DNA of 64,000 bases, taken from the NCBI GenBank assembly GCA_964458575.1, contig CAYWMD010000025.1, forward strand, positions 1-64,000, in the 5' to 3' direction. Made by a program: the position numbers and the translations under genes. Below the pieces are notes generated by a model. The model was not told the origin of the DNA and made no database searches. It saw nothing but the letters and a program-made list of their open reading frames with translations. Below are positions 28,658 to 37,600 of this stretch, piece after piece. The DNA is from CAYWMD01 sp964458575 (lineage in GTDB: Bacteria > Verrucomicrobiota > Verrucomicrobiia > Limisphaerales > JADLHS01). Each line of letters opens with the position of its first letter. The stretch's first letter is position 1.

Positions 28658-29674
28658 ATGCCTGAACGGCCCGTTTCCACGCTGAACAAGCCCGATGCCG
28701 CGCTCGAATTGACGCTGCGCCCCTCGCTTTTTTCCGAATTTACGGGCCAACCCAAGGTCAAGGAACGCCTGGAAATCGGCGTTGCCGCAGCCCGGCAACG
28801 CGGGGAAGCGCTGGACCACATCCTCCTCAACGGCCCGCCCGGCCTCGGCAAAACCACGCTCGCCTGCATCCTGGCCAAGGCCATGGGAGCGAACCTCAAG
28901 AGCACCAGCGGCCCAACCATCGAAAAAGCCGGTGACCTGGCTGGCCTGCTTACGAATCTCGAAGAAGGCGACGTGCTGTTCATTGACGAAATCCATCGCC
29001 TCCAAAAAACCATCGAGGAATACCTCTATCCGGCGATGGAGGATTTCAAGCTGGACATCATCATTGACCAGGGGCCAAACGCGCGCAGCGTCCGCTTGAA
29101 TTTGCCGCGGTTCACGCTCATCGGCGCAACGACGCGCGCCGGCCTGCTCTCCGCGCCCCTGCTGACGCGGTTTGCCGTGCGCGAGCGCCTGGATTACTAC
29201 GTGGCCGAGGACCTGCAAAAGATCGTCGTCCGCTCCGCGCGATTGTTGAACGTGGAAATAGACGAAGCGGGCGCCCATGAAATCGCCCGGCGCAGCCGCG
29301 GCACGCCGCGCATTGCGAACAATCTCCTCCGCCGCGTGCGCGACTACGCGCAGGTGAAACACGATGGCCGGATCACTGGCCAGATCGCCGACAAGGCGCT
29401 GGCGATGCTGGAGATTGACGAGAACGGCCTGGATGAAATGGATAAGCGCATTCTCGAAGCGATCATCGTGAAATTTGGCGGCGGGCCCGTGGGCATCAAC
29501 TCGCTGGCCGTTGCGGTGGGCGAGGAGCCCGACACGCTGGAGGAGGTTTATGAGCCGTACCTCATCATGGAAGGCTATCTGAATCGCACCTCGCAAGGCC
29601 GCGTCGCGACCGAGTTGAGTTACAAGAAGCTCGGACTGAAACCGGCCGCCGGCAAGCAACCCGGCCTGTTCTGA
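28658..29674 (+). CDS. ruvB: Holliday junction branch migration helicase RuvB
   Basis: 338 residues, normal length. The AAA+ motor drives branch migration with RuvA. Walker A is NGPPGLGKTTLA (about residues 67-78), Walker B LFIDEIHRL, sensor 1 LIGATTRAGLLS, arginine-finger region LLTRFA, and the C-terminal winged helix is GPVGINSLAVAVGEEPDTLEEVYEPYL. The frame is open to 28250, but the upstream part lacks RuvB similarity; MPERPVSTL gives the expected length. ruvA and ruvC are not in the window. It converges on the pilB-like gene with only 2 bases between stop codons. Confidence 0.97.
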   Translation: MPERPVSTLNKPDAALELTLRPSLFSEFTGQPKVKERLEIGVAAARQRGEALDHILLNGPPGLGKTTLACILAKAMGANLKSTSGPTIEKAGDLAGLLTNLEEGDVLFIDEIHRLQKTIEEYLYPAMEDFKLDIIIDQGPNARSVRLNLPRFTLIGATTRAGLLSAPLLTRFAVRERLDYYVAEDLQKIVVRSARLLNVEIDEAGAHEIARRSRGTPRIANNLLRRVRDYAQVKHDGRITGQIADKALAMLEIDENGLDEMDKRILEAIIVKFGGGPVGINSLAVAVGEEPDTLEEVYEPYLIMEGYLNRTSQGRVATELSYKKLGLKPAAGKQPGLF

Positions 29675-29676
29675 CG

Positions 29677-31434
29677 TCAAGGCCGGGCGCTGCTTGGCCG
29701 GAGCACCGAGGAATCAATGACGCGCGTCCAGCGTTCCTGTTCCGAGATGGGAATCAAGCCGCGTTGCACTTTGATCCAGGCCATTTCCCGCAAGGAACGC
29801 CAGCCGTGTTTGGCGGCGATTTCCCGGAGCTGGCTGTTCTTGACGCCGGGTTGGATCAGGTCGGCCATGGTCTCGTTGAGGAGGAAAAACTCGTAAATTG
29901 CCACCCGGCCGCGATGGCCCTTCTGGTTGCACTCGACACAACCACGTCCGCGCGAGGCTTTCACCTCGGTCGGGGGCAGGCCCAGCGACATCGCCATTTC
30001 CTTGCGGACGGCCACGGGCACGTTCGGGTCCGTTTCGGCACAGTGCCGGCAGATCCGGCGGGCGAGCCGTTGCGAAATGCTGCACACCAGCGATGAAGCC
30101 ACAAGATATGGTTCAATCTTCATTTCCAACAGCCGCGTCACGGCGCTGATGCTGTCATTGGTGTGCAACGTGGAAAAAACCAGATGACCGGTTTGTGCCG
30201 CGCGCACCGCGATTTCGGCGGTTTCAAAATCCCGGATTTCGCCGATAAGCACCACGTCGGGATCGTGGCGCAACACCGAACGCAGTCCGGTGGCGAAGGT
30301 CAACCCGATCTGGTCGCGCACCTGGATTTGCACGGTGCCGTCGAGTTGATATTCCACCGGGTCTTCGAAGGTGATGATTTTCCGGCCCTCGTCATTGGCC
30401 TGGGCGAGCGCGGCGTAGAGAGTGGTGGTCTTGCCGCTGCCGGTCGGGCCGGTGAGCAGGACCATGCCCTGCGGCAATTGCGTGAGTTGCGCAAACGCCG
30501 CCTCCTGCTCCGGCTCCATCCCCAGCTGGCCGAGATCCAGGAACAGGCTTTGCCGCCCCAGAATGCGCAGGCAGACCGCCTCGCCGTGCTTGGTGGGCAT
30601 GATCGAGACGCGCAGATCGTACTCCTCGTCGCCGGTTTTCATCGCGATCCGCCCGTCATGCGGCAGCCGCTTCTCGGCGATGTTAAGGGCGGCCATGATT
30701 TTGAGGCGCGACACAACGGCCGCGTGCAACTGGCGCATGTCGGTCGGCACCGGCACGGTTTCCAAAATGCCGTCCACGCGGTAACGCAGGCGGATGGAAT
30801 TTGGATACGGTTCCAGGTGGATGTCCGTGGCCTTGAGCCGCAGCGCCTCCTGCAAAATCTGGTCCACGAACGCCGACACCGTCGCTTCCAACGCGGAATC
30901 CGATTCCTTCCCCTGCACGTCGAAAACGATTTCGCGGTCCAACTCTTCCGTGCCCCGTTCTTCCCGCAGCCGTTGCAGCGTTTCCGCGCCCAGGCCAAAT
31001 TGCTTTTTGATGACGGCGTGGATCGCGCTGGGCGTGGCGAGGACGATTTTGCAGCGTTTGTTGAGCAGCAGGCGGAGGTTGCCCAGTTCCATCTGGCTGG
31101 GCGGTTCGCTGAACGCGAGCGTCACCGCATCCGCGTCGCCGCCGATGGGCAGCATGTGGTAGTGAAAGATGAGCTTGAGCGGGACCAGTTCGAGGGTCTC
31201 GCGCTTGAGGTCCAGCGCGCCCGGATCGACGAATTCGAGCCGGCTGACCTCCGCGAGCGCGCGCCAGGTGTCCTCCTCGGACGCGCAATTGAGGTCCACG
31301 ATGGCGTGGTGCTGGGGCAGGCTCAATCGGCGCTGCCGCCGCCGCGCCTGCTCCAACTGCGCCTCGGTGAGCTTGCCCTGCACCACCAGCAGGTCGCCCA
31401 CTTCCTTTGAAGTGACATCAGAATCCGCGATCAT
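29677..31434 (-). CDS. pilB: PilB/GspE-type pilus assembly ATPase
   Basis: 585 residues. The N-terminal GspE-N domain covers about residues 10-150. The ATPase domain has Walker A GPTGSGKTT (329-337), Asp box ITFEDPVEYQLDG, Walker B DPDVVLIGEIRD (391-402) and His box STLHTNDS. A tetracysteine zinc site (C462, C465, C499, C502) lies in the C-terminal domain, as in PilB/GspE extension motors. It is the last gene of the minus-strand pilus-like operon; its start overlaps the stop of the preceding gene by 4 bases. The motor energises assembly of pilin-like subunits; no major pilin gene is nearby. Confidence 0.94.
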   Translation of the reverse strand: MIADSDVTSKEVGDLLVVQGKLTEAQLEQARRRQRRLSLPQHHAIVDLNCASEEDTWRALAEVSRLEFVDPGALDLKRETLELVPLKLIFHYHMLPIGGDADAVTLAFSEPPSQMELGNLRLLLNKRCKIVLATPSAIHAVIKKQFGLGAETLQRLREERGTEELDREIVFDVQGKESDSALEATVSAFVDQILQEALRLKATDIHLEPYPNSIRLRYRVDGILETVPVPTDMRQLHAAVVSRLKIMAALNIAEKRLPHDGRIAMKTGDEEYDLRVSIMPTKHGEAVCLRILGRQSLFLDLGQLGMEPEQEAAFAQLTQLPQGMVLLTGPTGSGKTTTLYAALAQANDEGRKIITFEDPVEYQLDGTVQIQVRDQIGLTFATGLRSVLRHDPDVVLIGEIRDFETAEIAVRAAQTGHLVFSTLHTNDSISAVTRLLEMKIEPYLVASSLVCSISQRLARRICRHCAETDPNVPVAVRKEMAMSLGLPPTEVKASRGRGCVECNQKGHRGRVAIYEFFLLNETMADLIQPGVKNSQLREIAAKHGWRSLREMAWIKVQRGLIPISEQERWTRVIDSSVLRPSSARP

Positions 31435-31943
31435 CGGAGTGGTATCTCAATTTCCTTCCGCGTATTCAATGTCAGAACGTTGGTTTGTGCCAAGGCGTTG
31501 GTCAGGGTCAGGCTGGTGGCGGTCACCTGCGCCACAAACAGGTTAGTGACCACCGAGCTCCCGACGGCGACGCTGATGTGCGTGTTGTCGTACAGGACCA
31601 GGGCGTGTTTCGGCTGGTTGGCAGTTTGATAAAAGCCGCGATAGGTCAGTTGAATTTTCCGGGTGGTGGGGGCGGGCGGCGGCGTGGCGTGTGGGATGAA
31701 GTAGGTGGTGTCAAATGGATTTTGCAGGTTCAGGCTCGCGGCGGGTGTGGCCGGGCGGGCGACAAAAAGATGCTCGAGCCGGGCCACCGGCGCGGGCGCG
31801 ACCACGGTGGCCGGATTGGGCCGGCTTTCGTTGAATCGCGGATGCGTGCCGCCCAGCCGCAGGACAATCAGCAACAGCAGCAGCCAGAGCGCCGCGTGAA
31901 CACTGACCGAAAACCAGCGACTTCTTACAGTTTCACCGAGCAT
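31431..31943 (-). CDS. PilP/GspC-like pilus complex protein
   Basis: 170 residues. An N-terminal transmembrane helix (residues 10-30, FSVSVHAALWLLLLLIVLRL) is followed by a Pro-rich linker and a C-terminal beta-rich segment (RKIQLTYRGFYQTANQPKHA, SVAVGSSVVTN, ATSLTLTN) with the look of PilP/GspC homology regions that dock on secretins. It lies between the PilO-like and PilB genes, which supports the assignment. By position it corresponds to one of the Amuc_1099/Amuc_1102-type pilus proteins of Akkermansia (inference from synteny remembered, not aligned). Confidence 0.72.
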   Translation of the reverse strand: MLGETVRSRWFSVSVHAALWLLLLLIVLRLGGTHPRFNESRPNPATVVAPAPVARLEHLFVARPATPAASLNLQNPFDTTYFIPHATPPPAPTTRKIQLTYRGFYQTANQPKHALVLYDNTHISVAVGSSVVTNLFVAQVTATSLTLTNALAQTNVLTLNTRKEIEIPLR

Positions 31944-31952
31944 AACAGGGTT

Positions 31953-32771
31953 TCACTTCCGATACACAAATCCCGCGGCGCGAAGCGAGAGGCGGACTTC
32001 GTCGCGTTTCTCCGGCGATTGCTTGCGGAGCACCAGCCGGTCCACGTAGAGCGCGGGCTTGTTCGTCGGCGCTTCCGGCAGGCCCGCGGCCTTCAGTTCC
32101 TCGCCGCGCAACGGCAACGATTGCAGGAAGCGGGTGACCTGCGGTGCCGGGCCGGAACATTCGATCTGCACCGGCAGTTCCGTGAGGGTGCGCACGCCGA
32201 GCGGTGGCGGGACATTGGTGAGCAACGCCGGCGCGGAAACCGAATGAATGACCGCCACCTGCGCATGGATCGCGCCGGTGAGCAGGCAATCAAGGAACTC
32301 CAGTTCCGCCCACAGGAGTTCGGGCTCCCGGACTTCCACGGTCTGCTCCGGAAACCCGGCGATGACGGCGGGTTCCAGGGTGACTTTTTTTTCCGCGGCC
32401 AGCCGGACCAGGTTGCTGATGCGCCGGCTGACTTCACTGTCGTACTCCACGAGTTGGAAGCTTTCGTTCAGCCGTGCGCGCAGCGGTTCGCCCGGTTCAA
32501 TGCGGGCCTGCGCCTGGCGGCGAGCGGTTTCCAGCGCGGCCACCGCGATGCGTGTTTCCGCGAGCTGGTTGGTAATGGCCACAAAGTCCAGACTCACCGC
32601 GTTGGTCTGGCCCAGCATGCCGGCGAGTTCGCGCCACGCTTTTTCCAAGGGCGCATCCAGACTGTCCGCCTTCCGGCTCAACGGGGCGAACGCGAACAGA
32701 TAAACCGCCGCGAGCCCGATTCCCAGGCATGGGATGACGCAGCGCCGCCGGCTTTCGGGAGCAAAAGTCAT
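31953..32771 (-). CDS. PilO/Amuc_1100-like inner membrane pilus protein
   Basis: 272 residues. There is one N-terminal transmembrane helix (residues 10-30, CVIPCLGIGLAAVYLFAFAP), a long helical/coiled-coil stretch (about 35-140) rich in Ala, Glu and Arg (ITNQLAETRIAVAALETARR), then a ferredoxin-like beta/alpha segment (VRTLTELPVQIECSGPAPQ, VTRFLQSLP) typical of PilO and GspM. The position directly after a PilM/N fusion and before PilP and PilB fits PilO. In Akkermansia the gene at this place is Amuc_1100, a well-known immunomodulatory outer-surface protein; the relationship here is inferred from position and architecture only. Confidence 0.8.
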   Translation of the reverse strand: MTFAPESRRRCVIPCLGIGLAAVYLFAFAPLSRKADSLDAPLEKAWRELAGMLGQTNAVSLDFVAITNQLAETRIAVAALETARRQAQARIEPGEPLRARLNESFQLVEYDSEVSRRISNLVRLAAEKKVTLEPAVIAGFPEQTVEVREPELLWAELEFLDCLLTGAIHAQVAVIHSVSAPALLTNVPPPLGVRTLTELPVQIECSGPAPQVTRFLQSLPLRGEELKAAGLPEAPTNKPALYVDRLVLRKQSPEKRDEVRLSLRAAGFVYRK

Positions 32772-32775
32772 CGGG

Positions 32776-34581
32776 TCAGGGTGGGTTGGCCGTGTCGGCG
32801 GAGAACGCGGATCGGGACGTCGCCCGGGGTGCCGCCGGTCCGCGGGTTTTGCGCGGTTGCGCCGGCGGTTGAAATTCGTTCGCGGCGAAATCCAGCGCGA
32901 GCGCGAAGTATTTCTCGGGCAGGATCACCGTCGGGTCCGCCACCTTGCGCCGCAAATCTTCGGAGAGCAAATCCACCCGCGCATAGGTCGGGTCCTTTTT
33001 CAACTCACCCACCAGGGCGCTCAACACCTGTCGCGCGGTGTCGGAATCCTCGGGCACGCAGAGTTCGGCGATGCAGCCGGGTTTGACCGGCGAGGTGTTG
33101 GTGACGATGGAACGTACGCGGACGAAGTCGAGCGGCGCCGCCGGCTTGTTCGTCGCCGGCGTTTCGGCGGAATGGCTGAAGTAGGATTGCTGGTCCGCGA
33201 ACAGGACGCACCAGTAGTTCTGGTTGCTGCGGGCCAGTTGCAGTCGGCCGAGCGTGTGGAGCAGATCGGTGGTGTTCTGTTGGCGCTCGAACATCGGGCG
33301 GAACAGATCAAAGTTGTCGAGCAAATCCTCCGTGTAGGCCCGGTTCGCCTGGGCGGATTCCCGGGCCTTGTCCACCTTGGTCTGCAGCGCCTGTTTCTGC
33401 CGGATGAGGGCAACCTTCTGCCAGATGCCGAAACCCAGGGCGACCAGCACAATGAGCAGCAGAAGCGAACTCGCGAATTCCAAGCGTTGCCGGCCCAACC
33501 GGTTGTGCCAGCCGGCGCGCCGGCTGGCCGGCAACAGGGACACGGGTTGGGCGCCCTGGCCCAGGGCCTGCAACGCGGTGCCCAGCGCAATCTCAAAACC
33601 GGTCGCCGGCACCACCGCGTCCGGCGACTGTTGCGTCGCCCAGCGATGGAACTTCAATCCCGACCGGGCGTTCAGGTAATCCAGCAGGCCCGCCTGATCA
33701 AACACGGCGCCGCTAACATAGGGCGTGAGAGCGGCAGGTTCCCGCGTCGCGCCGGGTTGGTGCTCGTGCCATTCGTTCACCTGCCGTTTCAACTCGGCGG
33801 CCCAACCATCCACCACCTCGGCAAACCCCGGCAACCGGGTTGCATCCTCCAGCAGGTTTTCCCGTCGCTTCAGGTTCTCGGCGGTCTCCACCGGGCAGGC
33901 CCGCAGGCGTGCGATGGCGCGGGTGAAAAAATCGCCGCCCATCGAAAAGCTGGCGGCGAACACCGCCGTGCCGTCGCGCACAATGACGACGGTGGTGTTT
34001 TGGGCGCCGCCGTGGACCAGCACGGCGTGGCGGGTTTGCGGGTGCATCACCTGCCAGGCGGTGAGCAGCGCGTTGGCGGCCGTGGTTATCTCGCGAAAAT
34101 CCTCGCCTTCGAGACCCAGTTGGGCGATGCGCGACTCGATCTCGCCTTCCTGGCAAAACGTGACCCAGAAACGATGCCGGCTTTCCGCCGGTGCCGGAAC
34201 GCGCACGAAATCATAGACGATGGCGCTTTCGCTGACGCCGCCGAGCTTGACGGTTTCCGCCTCGATGAGTTGGCGCGATTCGCTTTCCGGCGCGGCGGGG
34301 AGATCGAGGATTTGGGCGACGGCGACGTGCTGCGGCAGCGCGAGGGCGACCGGCGGCCGGCCCCACTTTTCGACGATGGCGTGGACGTGGGCCTTGAGTT
34401 CTTCGGGAGAGACGAGCCCTTCCTCGTGCAGGTCCAGCGCCTCTTGTTTGAGCACCCGCAGCCAGCCAAAGCGGCGTTCGAGGAGCAACAACCGCAGGCA
34501 ACGAGTCCCCGCGTCCACCGCCAGAACCCGGCGCAGCGGCGGCTCGAAGCGACCCGGCTTCTTTAGAAACGACGGCTTCAA
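32776..34581 (-). CDS. PilM-PilN fusion, pilus alignment complex subunit
   Basis: 601 residues. Residues 15-365 are an actin-like PilM/FtsA-type domain (VLAVDAGTRCLRLLLLE for phosphate binding, HAVLVHGGAQNTTVVIV and VSGAVFDQAGLLDYL). Then come LLPASRR, one transmembrane helix (about 395-415, FASSLLLLIVLVALGFGIW) and a periplasmic coiled-coil and beta region typical of PilN. In most type IV pilus systems PilM and PilN are separate; here they are one chain, as in the Amuc_1101-like family. The start lies directly after the secretin stop (34583), and the PilO-like gene starts 5 bases after its end. Confidence 0.82.
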   Translation of the reverse strand: MKPSFLKKPGRFEPPLRRVLAVDAGTRCLRLLLLERRFGWLRVLKQEALDLHEEGLVSPEELKAHVHAIVEKWGRPPVALALPQHVAVAQILDLPAAPESESRQLIEAETVKLGGVSESAIVYDFVRVPAPAESRHRFWVTFCQEGEIESRIAQLGLEGEDFREITTAANALLTAWQVMHPQTRHAVLVHGGAQNTTVVIVRDGTAVFAASFSMGGDFFTRAIARLRACPVETAENLKRRENLLEDATRLPGFAEVVDGWAAELKRQVNEWHEHQPGATREPAALTPYVSGAVFDQAGLLDYLNARSGLKFHRWATQQSPDAVVPATGFEIALGTALQALGQGAQPVSLLPASRRAGWHNRLGRQRLEFASSLLLLIVLVALGFGIWQKVALIRQKQALQTKVDKARESAQANRAYTEDLLDNFDLFRPMFERQQNTTDLLHTLGRLQLARSNQNYWCVLFADQQSYFSHSAETPATNKPAAPLDFVRVRSIVTNTSPVKPGCIAELCVPEDSDTARQVLSALVGELKKDPTYARVDLLSEDLRRKVADPTVILPEKYFALALDFAANEFQPPAQPRKTRGPAAPRATSRSAFSADTANPP

Positions 34582-34582
34582 G

Positions 34583-36535
34583 CTACGGGGAGGGAGGTCG
34601 GTTGTCGGTGTAAATTAGGAATTCGCCCGAATCGGTGAGGATTGTGGCGGTGACGAACACCAGCAGATAACGCGGCCGGTCCAGTTCGGTACGGCGGCGG
34701 AAAAATGTGCCCAGGATGGGAATGTTGCCCAGCACCGGGACCGCCTCGACAAAAGTGGTTTTCTCGCGTTCGAGCACGCCGCCCATGACCACGGTCTCGC
34801 CGGATTTCACCACCACGCGGGTGGCGAGTTCCTGGGTGCGATATTGCGGCAGGTTGATGTCGTAGGTGCTGAAAATGGGCCGGCCGGCGGCGTCCGTGCC
34901 TTGAAAGTCGGTGAGGGTGGCGAACTTGACCAGTTGCACGTCCGTGTTCACGCGCGGGTTCAACGCGAGCACGATGCTTCGGCCGTCTCCACTGATGCTG
35001 GCCATGACGTTCAATTCGGCGCCCGAGGTGATCCTGGTGGGCTTGCCGCTGGGCACGAACGACGACGCGGTGTAGTACTGCTGCACCGTTTGTTTCACCT
35101 GGTATTCCTCATAGTAGTACTGGACCTTGCCGTCGCTGATGGTGGCCGGGCGGTTGTTGATGACGGTCAGGCGCGGGGCGCTGAGGGTCTGGCTTTCGCC
35201 GCTCTGTTCCAGGGCACTGATGGTCGCGCTGAGCGTGTCGCTGCCCAGGATATTGGTGAAAGTTTCCTGGATGCCGACACTCAGGCCGGGAAGATTGGGC
35301 GTGCCCACCAGGCCGGTGAAATCCTGCGGCTGGCGGGCCGACCCGGAGATGCGGCCCGTTTCCCACAAGACGCCCAGTTGCAGGAAGGCGGGCTTGGAGA
35401 TCGTGACGAAGCGCGCTTCGATCAACACCTGCTGGATAGGTTTGTCAAATTCGCGGATGACTTCCTCGAGCGTCTGCAATTGTTCCGGCGTGCCGCGCGC
35501 GACCACCAGGTTGCGTTCGTAATCAATGATGTATTTCGAACCGGCGAACAGGTTGGTGATGGCGCGTTCCAGCGCGGGCATCGCGGGCGCTTCATCGTTG
35601 ACGAACTTCCGGTATTTCTGGCTTTCGCTCACCGTCGTGACCGCGCCCGCAGTGACGGTCTGTTTGGCCACCTCCTCGGTGCCAAATTGCGCCGGCAGCA
35701 CAAACCCTTTGCGCAAGCGGTAAAAGCGCGTCTCCTCCATCAACCGCTTGGGGTCCTTGGCGTCCACGACCCAGATGAGGTCCTGGCCGACCTGGAACTG
35801 GAGTTCGTAATTGCGCCCCAGGTACCGCAGAAACTCGGCGAGTTGCACCTTGTCCAGATTGACGCTGAGGACCTGTTTCAGCGCGGGCAGTCCCTTGTCG
35901 GCGACGATGTTGATGCCCGCCGACTGGCTGAGTTGCATGATGATGGTTTCGAGCGGGACGTTGTCGAGGTGGATGTTGACCGGCTTCTCGAGAATCTGCG
36001 CCATGGGTCCGTTGGTGCTGTCGAGTTCAAACAACGGCCCTTGTTCGCGGATGACCTTGCCGTAGTTTTCGGGGATGTAGCGCGCGTTTTCGATCCGGTC
36101 CACGGTGTCGCGCACGTCCTTGCGCGCGGGTAGTCCCCGATCCTTCTGCTCTTCGAGGAGGCTGCGGAGGGTGGGATTGAAAACGGAATTCTTGGCGTCC
36201 ACCTTGCGGATTTCGTCTTCCAGCGCCTGTTCACGGCGGGCCTGGCTTTGCTGCATCACCCAGGTGTTGAGGCGTTGCAGCATGGCGTTCTGCGGGTCGC
36301 GCTGCAGCAGCGCCTGGGATTGCGTGTCCGCCTCCTCCCAGCGGCCTTTGTTGGCCAGTTCCAATATCGCTTTGATTTGGGTGTCGTAAACCGGGCTGTA
36401 TTCCACCTTGGGTGGCGGCGGCGTCGGGGCTGGGGCCGGGGTTGGGGCTGCCACCGGGGTTTTGTACTCAGGTTGGGTCTGCCGGCAACTGGTCAACACG
36501 ACCAGCGCGGCGATGGCTAGGATTAATCTATACAT
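34583..36535 (-). CDS. pilQ: Secretin, lipoprotein-type outer membrane channel of the pilus-like system
   Basis: 650 residues. The lipoprotein signal has lipobox LTSC near residue 15, followed by a Pro/Ala-rich linker and a TPR-like helix pair (IKAILELANKGRWEEADTQS). N0/STN-like and N1 domains occupy about residues 170-330 (IMQLSQSAGINIVADKGLPA), another ring domain includes DYERNLVVARGTPEQL, and the secretin C-domain has VLIEARFVTISK, TLSAPRLTVINNRPATI and VKSGETVVMGGVLEREK. It forms the pore for the pilus. The upstream Met at 36619 would place the lipobox too far in. This is the first gene of the five-gene operon. Confidence 0.93.
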   Translation of the reverse strand: MYRLILAIAALVVLTSCRQTQPEYKTPVAAPTPAPAPTPPPPKVEYSPVYDTQIKAILELANKGRWEEADTQSQALLQRDPQNAMLQRLNTWVMQQSQARREQALEDEIRKVDAKNSVFNPTLRSLLEEQKDRGLPARKDVRDTVDRIENARYIPENYGKVIREQGPLFELDSTNGPMAQILEKPVNIHLDNVPLETIIMQLSQSAGINIVADKGLPALKQVLSVNLDKVQLAEFLRYLGRNYELQFQVGQDLIWVVDAKDPKRLMEETRFYRLRKGFVLPAQFGTEEVAKQTVTAGAVTTVSESQKYRKFVNDEAPAMPALERAITNLFAGSKYIIDYERNLVVARGTPEQLQTLEEVIREFDKPIQQVLIEARFVTISKPAFLQLGVLWETGRISGSARQPQDFTGLVGTPNLPGLSVGIQETFTNILGSDTLSATISALEQSGESQTLSAPRLTVINNRPATISDGKVQYYYEEYQVKQTVQQYYTASSFVPSGKPTRITSGAELNVMASISGDGRSIVLALNPRVNTDVQLVKFATLTDFQGTDAAGRPIFSTYDINLPQYRTQELATRVVVKSGETVVMGGVLEREKTTFVEAVPVLGNIPILGTFFRRRTELDRPRYLLVFVTATILTDSGEFLIYTDNRPPSP

Positions 36536-36622
36536 AACGAGCAGCCTGCTGAGGACCCATACCACAAGTTGACGCGACAAAACCAGCGGGAATTCAATCA
36601 GGAATCCTTCCCGATGCAACCC

Positions 36623-37078
36623 CTACCTGGCTTTGAGCCGGTGCATTTGCGCGCGCTTGAGTTCGCGGTCGGACTCGCGTCGTTTCAAATCCTCGCGCTT
36701 GTCGTATTGGGCCTTGCCTTTGCCCACGGCGAGCGCGACTTTCACTTTCCCGTTCTTCCAGTAAAAGGACAACGGAAAGAGCGCGTTGCCTTTTACCGCG
36801 GCCAGTTCAAAAAGCTTTCGGATCTCGGTTTTGTGCAGCAGCAGTTTGCGGACAGCCTTCGGCTGGTGATTCTGGAGGTTGCCGTGCGAGTATTCGTCAA
36901 TGTGCGCGTTGTGGAGGAAGACCTCGCCGTTCTCGACCCGCGCGAAGGCGTCCGCGATCTGGCCCTTGCCCGCGCGCAGGGCCTTGACCTCCGTGCCCCG
37001 CAAGACGACGCCCGCCTCGAACGTTTCCAAAACGTGGTAATCGCGCCGGGCTTTCGGGTTGGTGACGATGTCAGGCAT
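36623..37078 (-). CDS. smpB: SsrA-binding protein SmpB
   Basis: 151 residues, standard for SmpB, the partner of tmRNA in rescue of stalled ribosomes. Signatures present are ARRDYHVLETFEAGVVLRGTE at the N-terminus, GQIADAFARVENGEVFLHN, the RKLLLH segment and a basic tail (KREDLKRRESDRELKRA). It lies between the pilus operon (87 bp downstream) and rpoZ (155 bp upstream). ssrA, the tmRNA gene, was not seen in the window. Confidence 0.97.
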   Translation of the reverse strand: MPDIVTNPKARRDYHVLETFEAGVVLRGTEVKALRAGKGQIADAFARVENGEVFLHNAHIDEYSHGNLQNHQPKAVRKLLLHKTEIRKLFELAAVKGNALFPLSFYWKNGKVKVALAVGKGKAQYDKREDLKRRESDRELKRAQMHRLKAR

Positions 37079-37232
37079 CGGACAAACAGCTCAAAGCTCA
37101 AGGTTCAGAAATCAAGGGCAGATTCCCGAACCCAACCGGACGAACCTCGCCGGATACGCCCGGGCGCTTTGCAACCTCAGGCGGGAGCCGGGAACGTTTT
37201 GAACTTCGGACTTTTGCCTGGAGCTTCCCGGC

Positions 37233-37487
37233 TCAGTGCTTCTTGCGCTTCTTGGGCGCGGGCCGGACCAAATCGCCCAGCTCGGGCATTTCAAAACCGA
37301 TCTTGTCCTCGATGATTTCCCGCAACGCGATGTCCGCCGCGCCGAGATGCGTGGTGTCGGCCACCAAGGGTCGGCTCAAACCGCCGCCGCCCGAGTTGAG
37401 CTGGCGCACGCGGCGCGAAATCAGGTTGACCAGGACGTTGGGGTTGCCAACCTTTTCCAGTGCTTTTCGACAAAGTTCTGCGTTCAC
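37233..37487 (-). CDS. rpoZ: RNA polymerase omega subunit, GTG start
   Basis: 84 residues. The pattern LVNLISRRVRQLNSG...LVADTTHLGAADIALREIIEDKI is that of omega, which helps assemble beta-prime. It ends with a Lys/Arg-rich tail (KKRKKH). No ATG lies in a sensible position; GTG at 37487 directly precedes the conserved NAELCRKALEKVGN, so GTG is the likely start. The open frame extends to 37610 but overlaps the divergent polyprenyl synthase gene start at 37601. Confidence 0.88.
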   Translation of the reverse strand: MNAELCRKALEKVGNPNVLVNLISRRVRQLNSGGGGLSRPLVADTTHLGAADIALREIIEDKIGFEMPELGDLVRPAPKKRKKH

Positions 37488-37600
37488 AGTGTTATTGGCC
37501 CGAATTGAGCGGGGTAAAATAGCGGTTGTGGGTGCGGATGCAATAGAAAAAAACGGTTCAAACTTGCGCCCCGGGAGGCCATTTCCTACAACAATCACGC

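Noticed and set aside
32734..34566. A 610-codon plus-strand frame opposite the PilM-PilN fusion gene
   Set aside because: Antisense shadow of a real gene in GC-rich DNA; Arg/Gly/Ala/Val-rich composition, no motif.
37193..37242. GAGCCGGGAA...TTCCCGGCTC inverted repeat at the end of rpoZ
   Set aside because: Arms of 10 bases with a 30-base loop and no T-tract; too weak to call a terminator or a repeat family.
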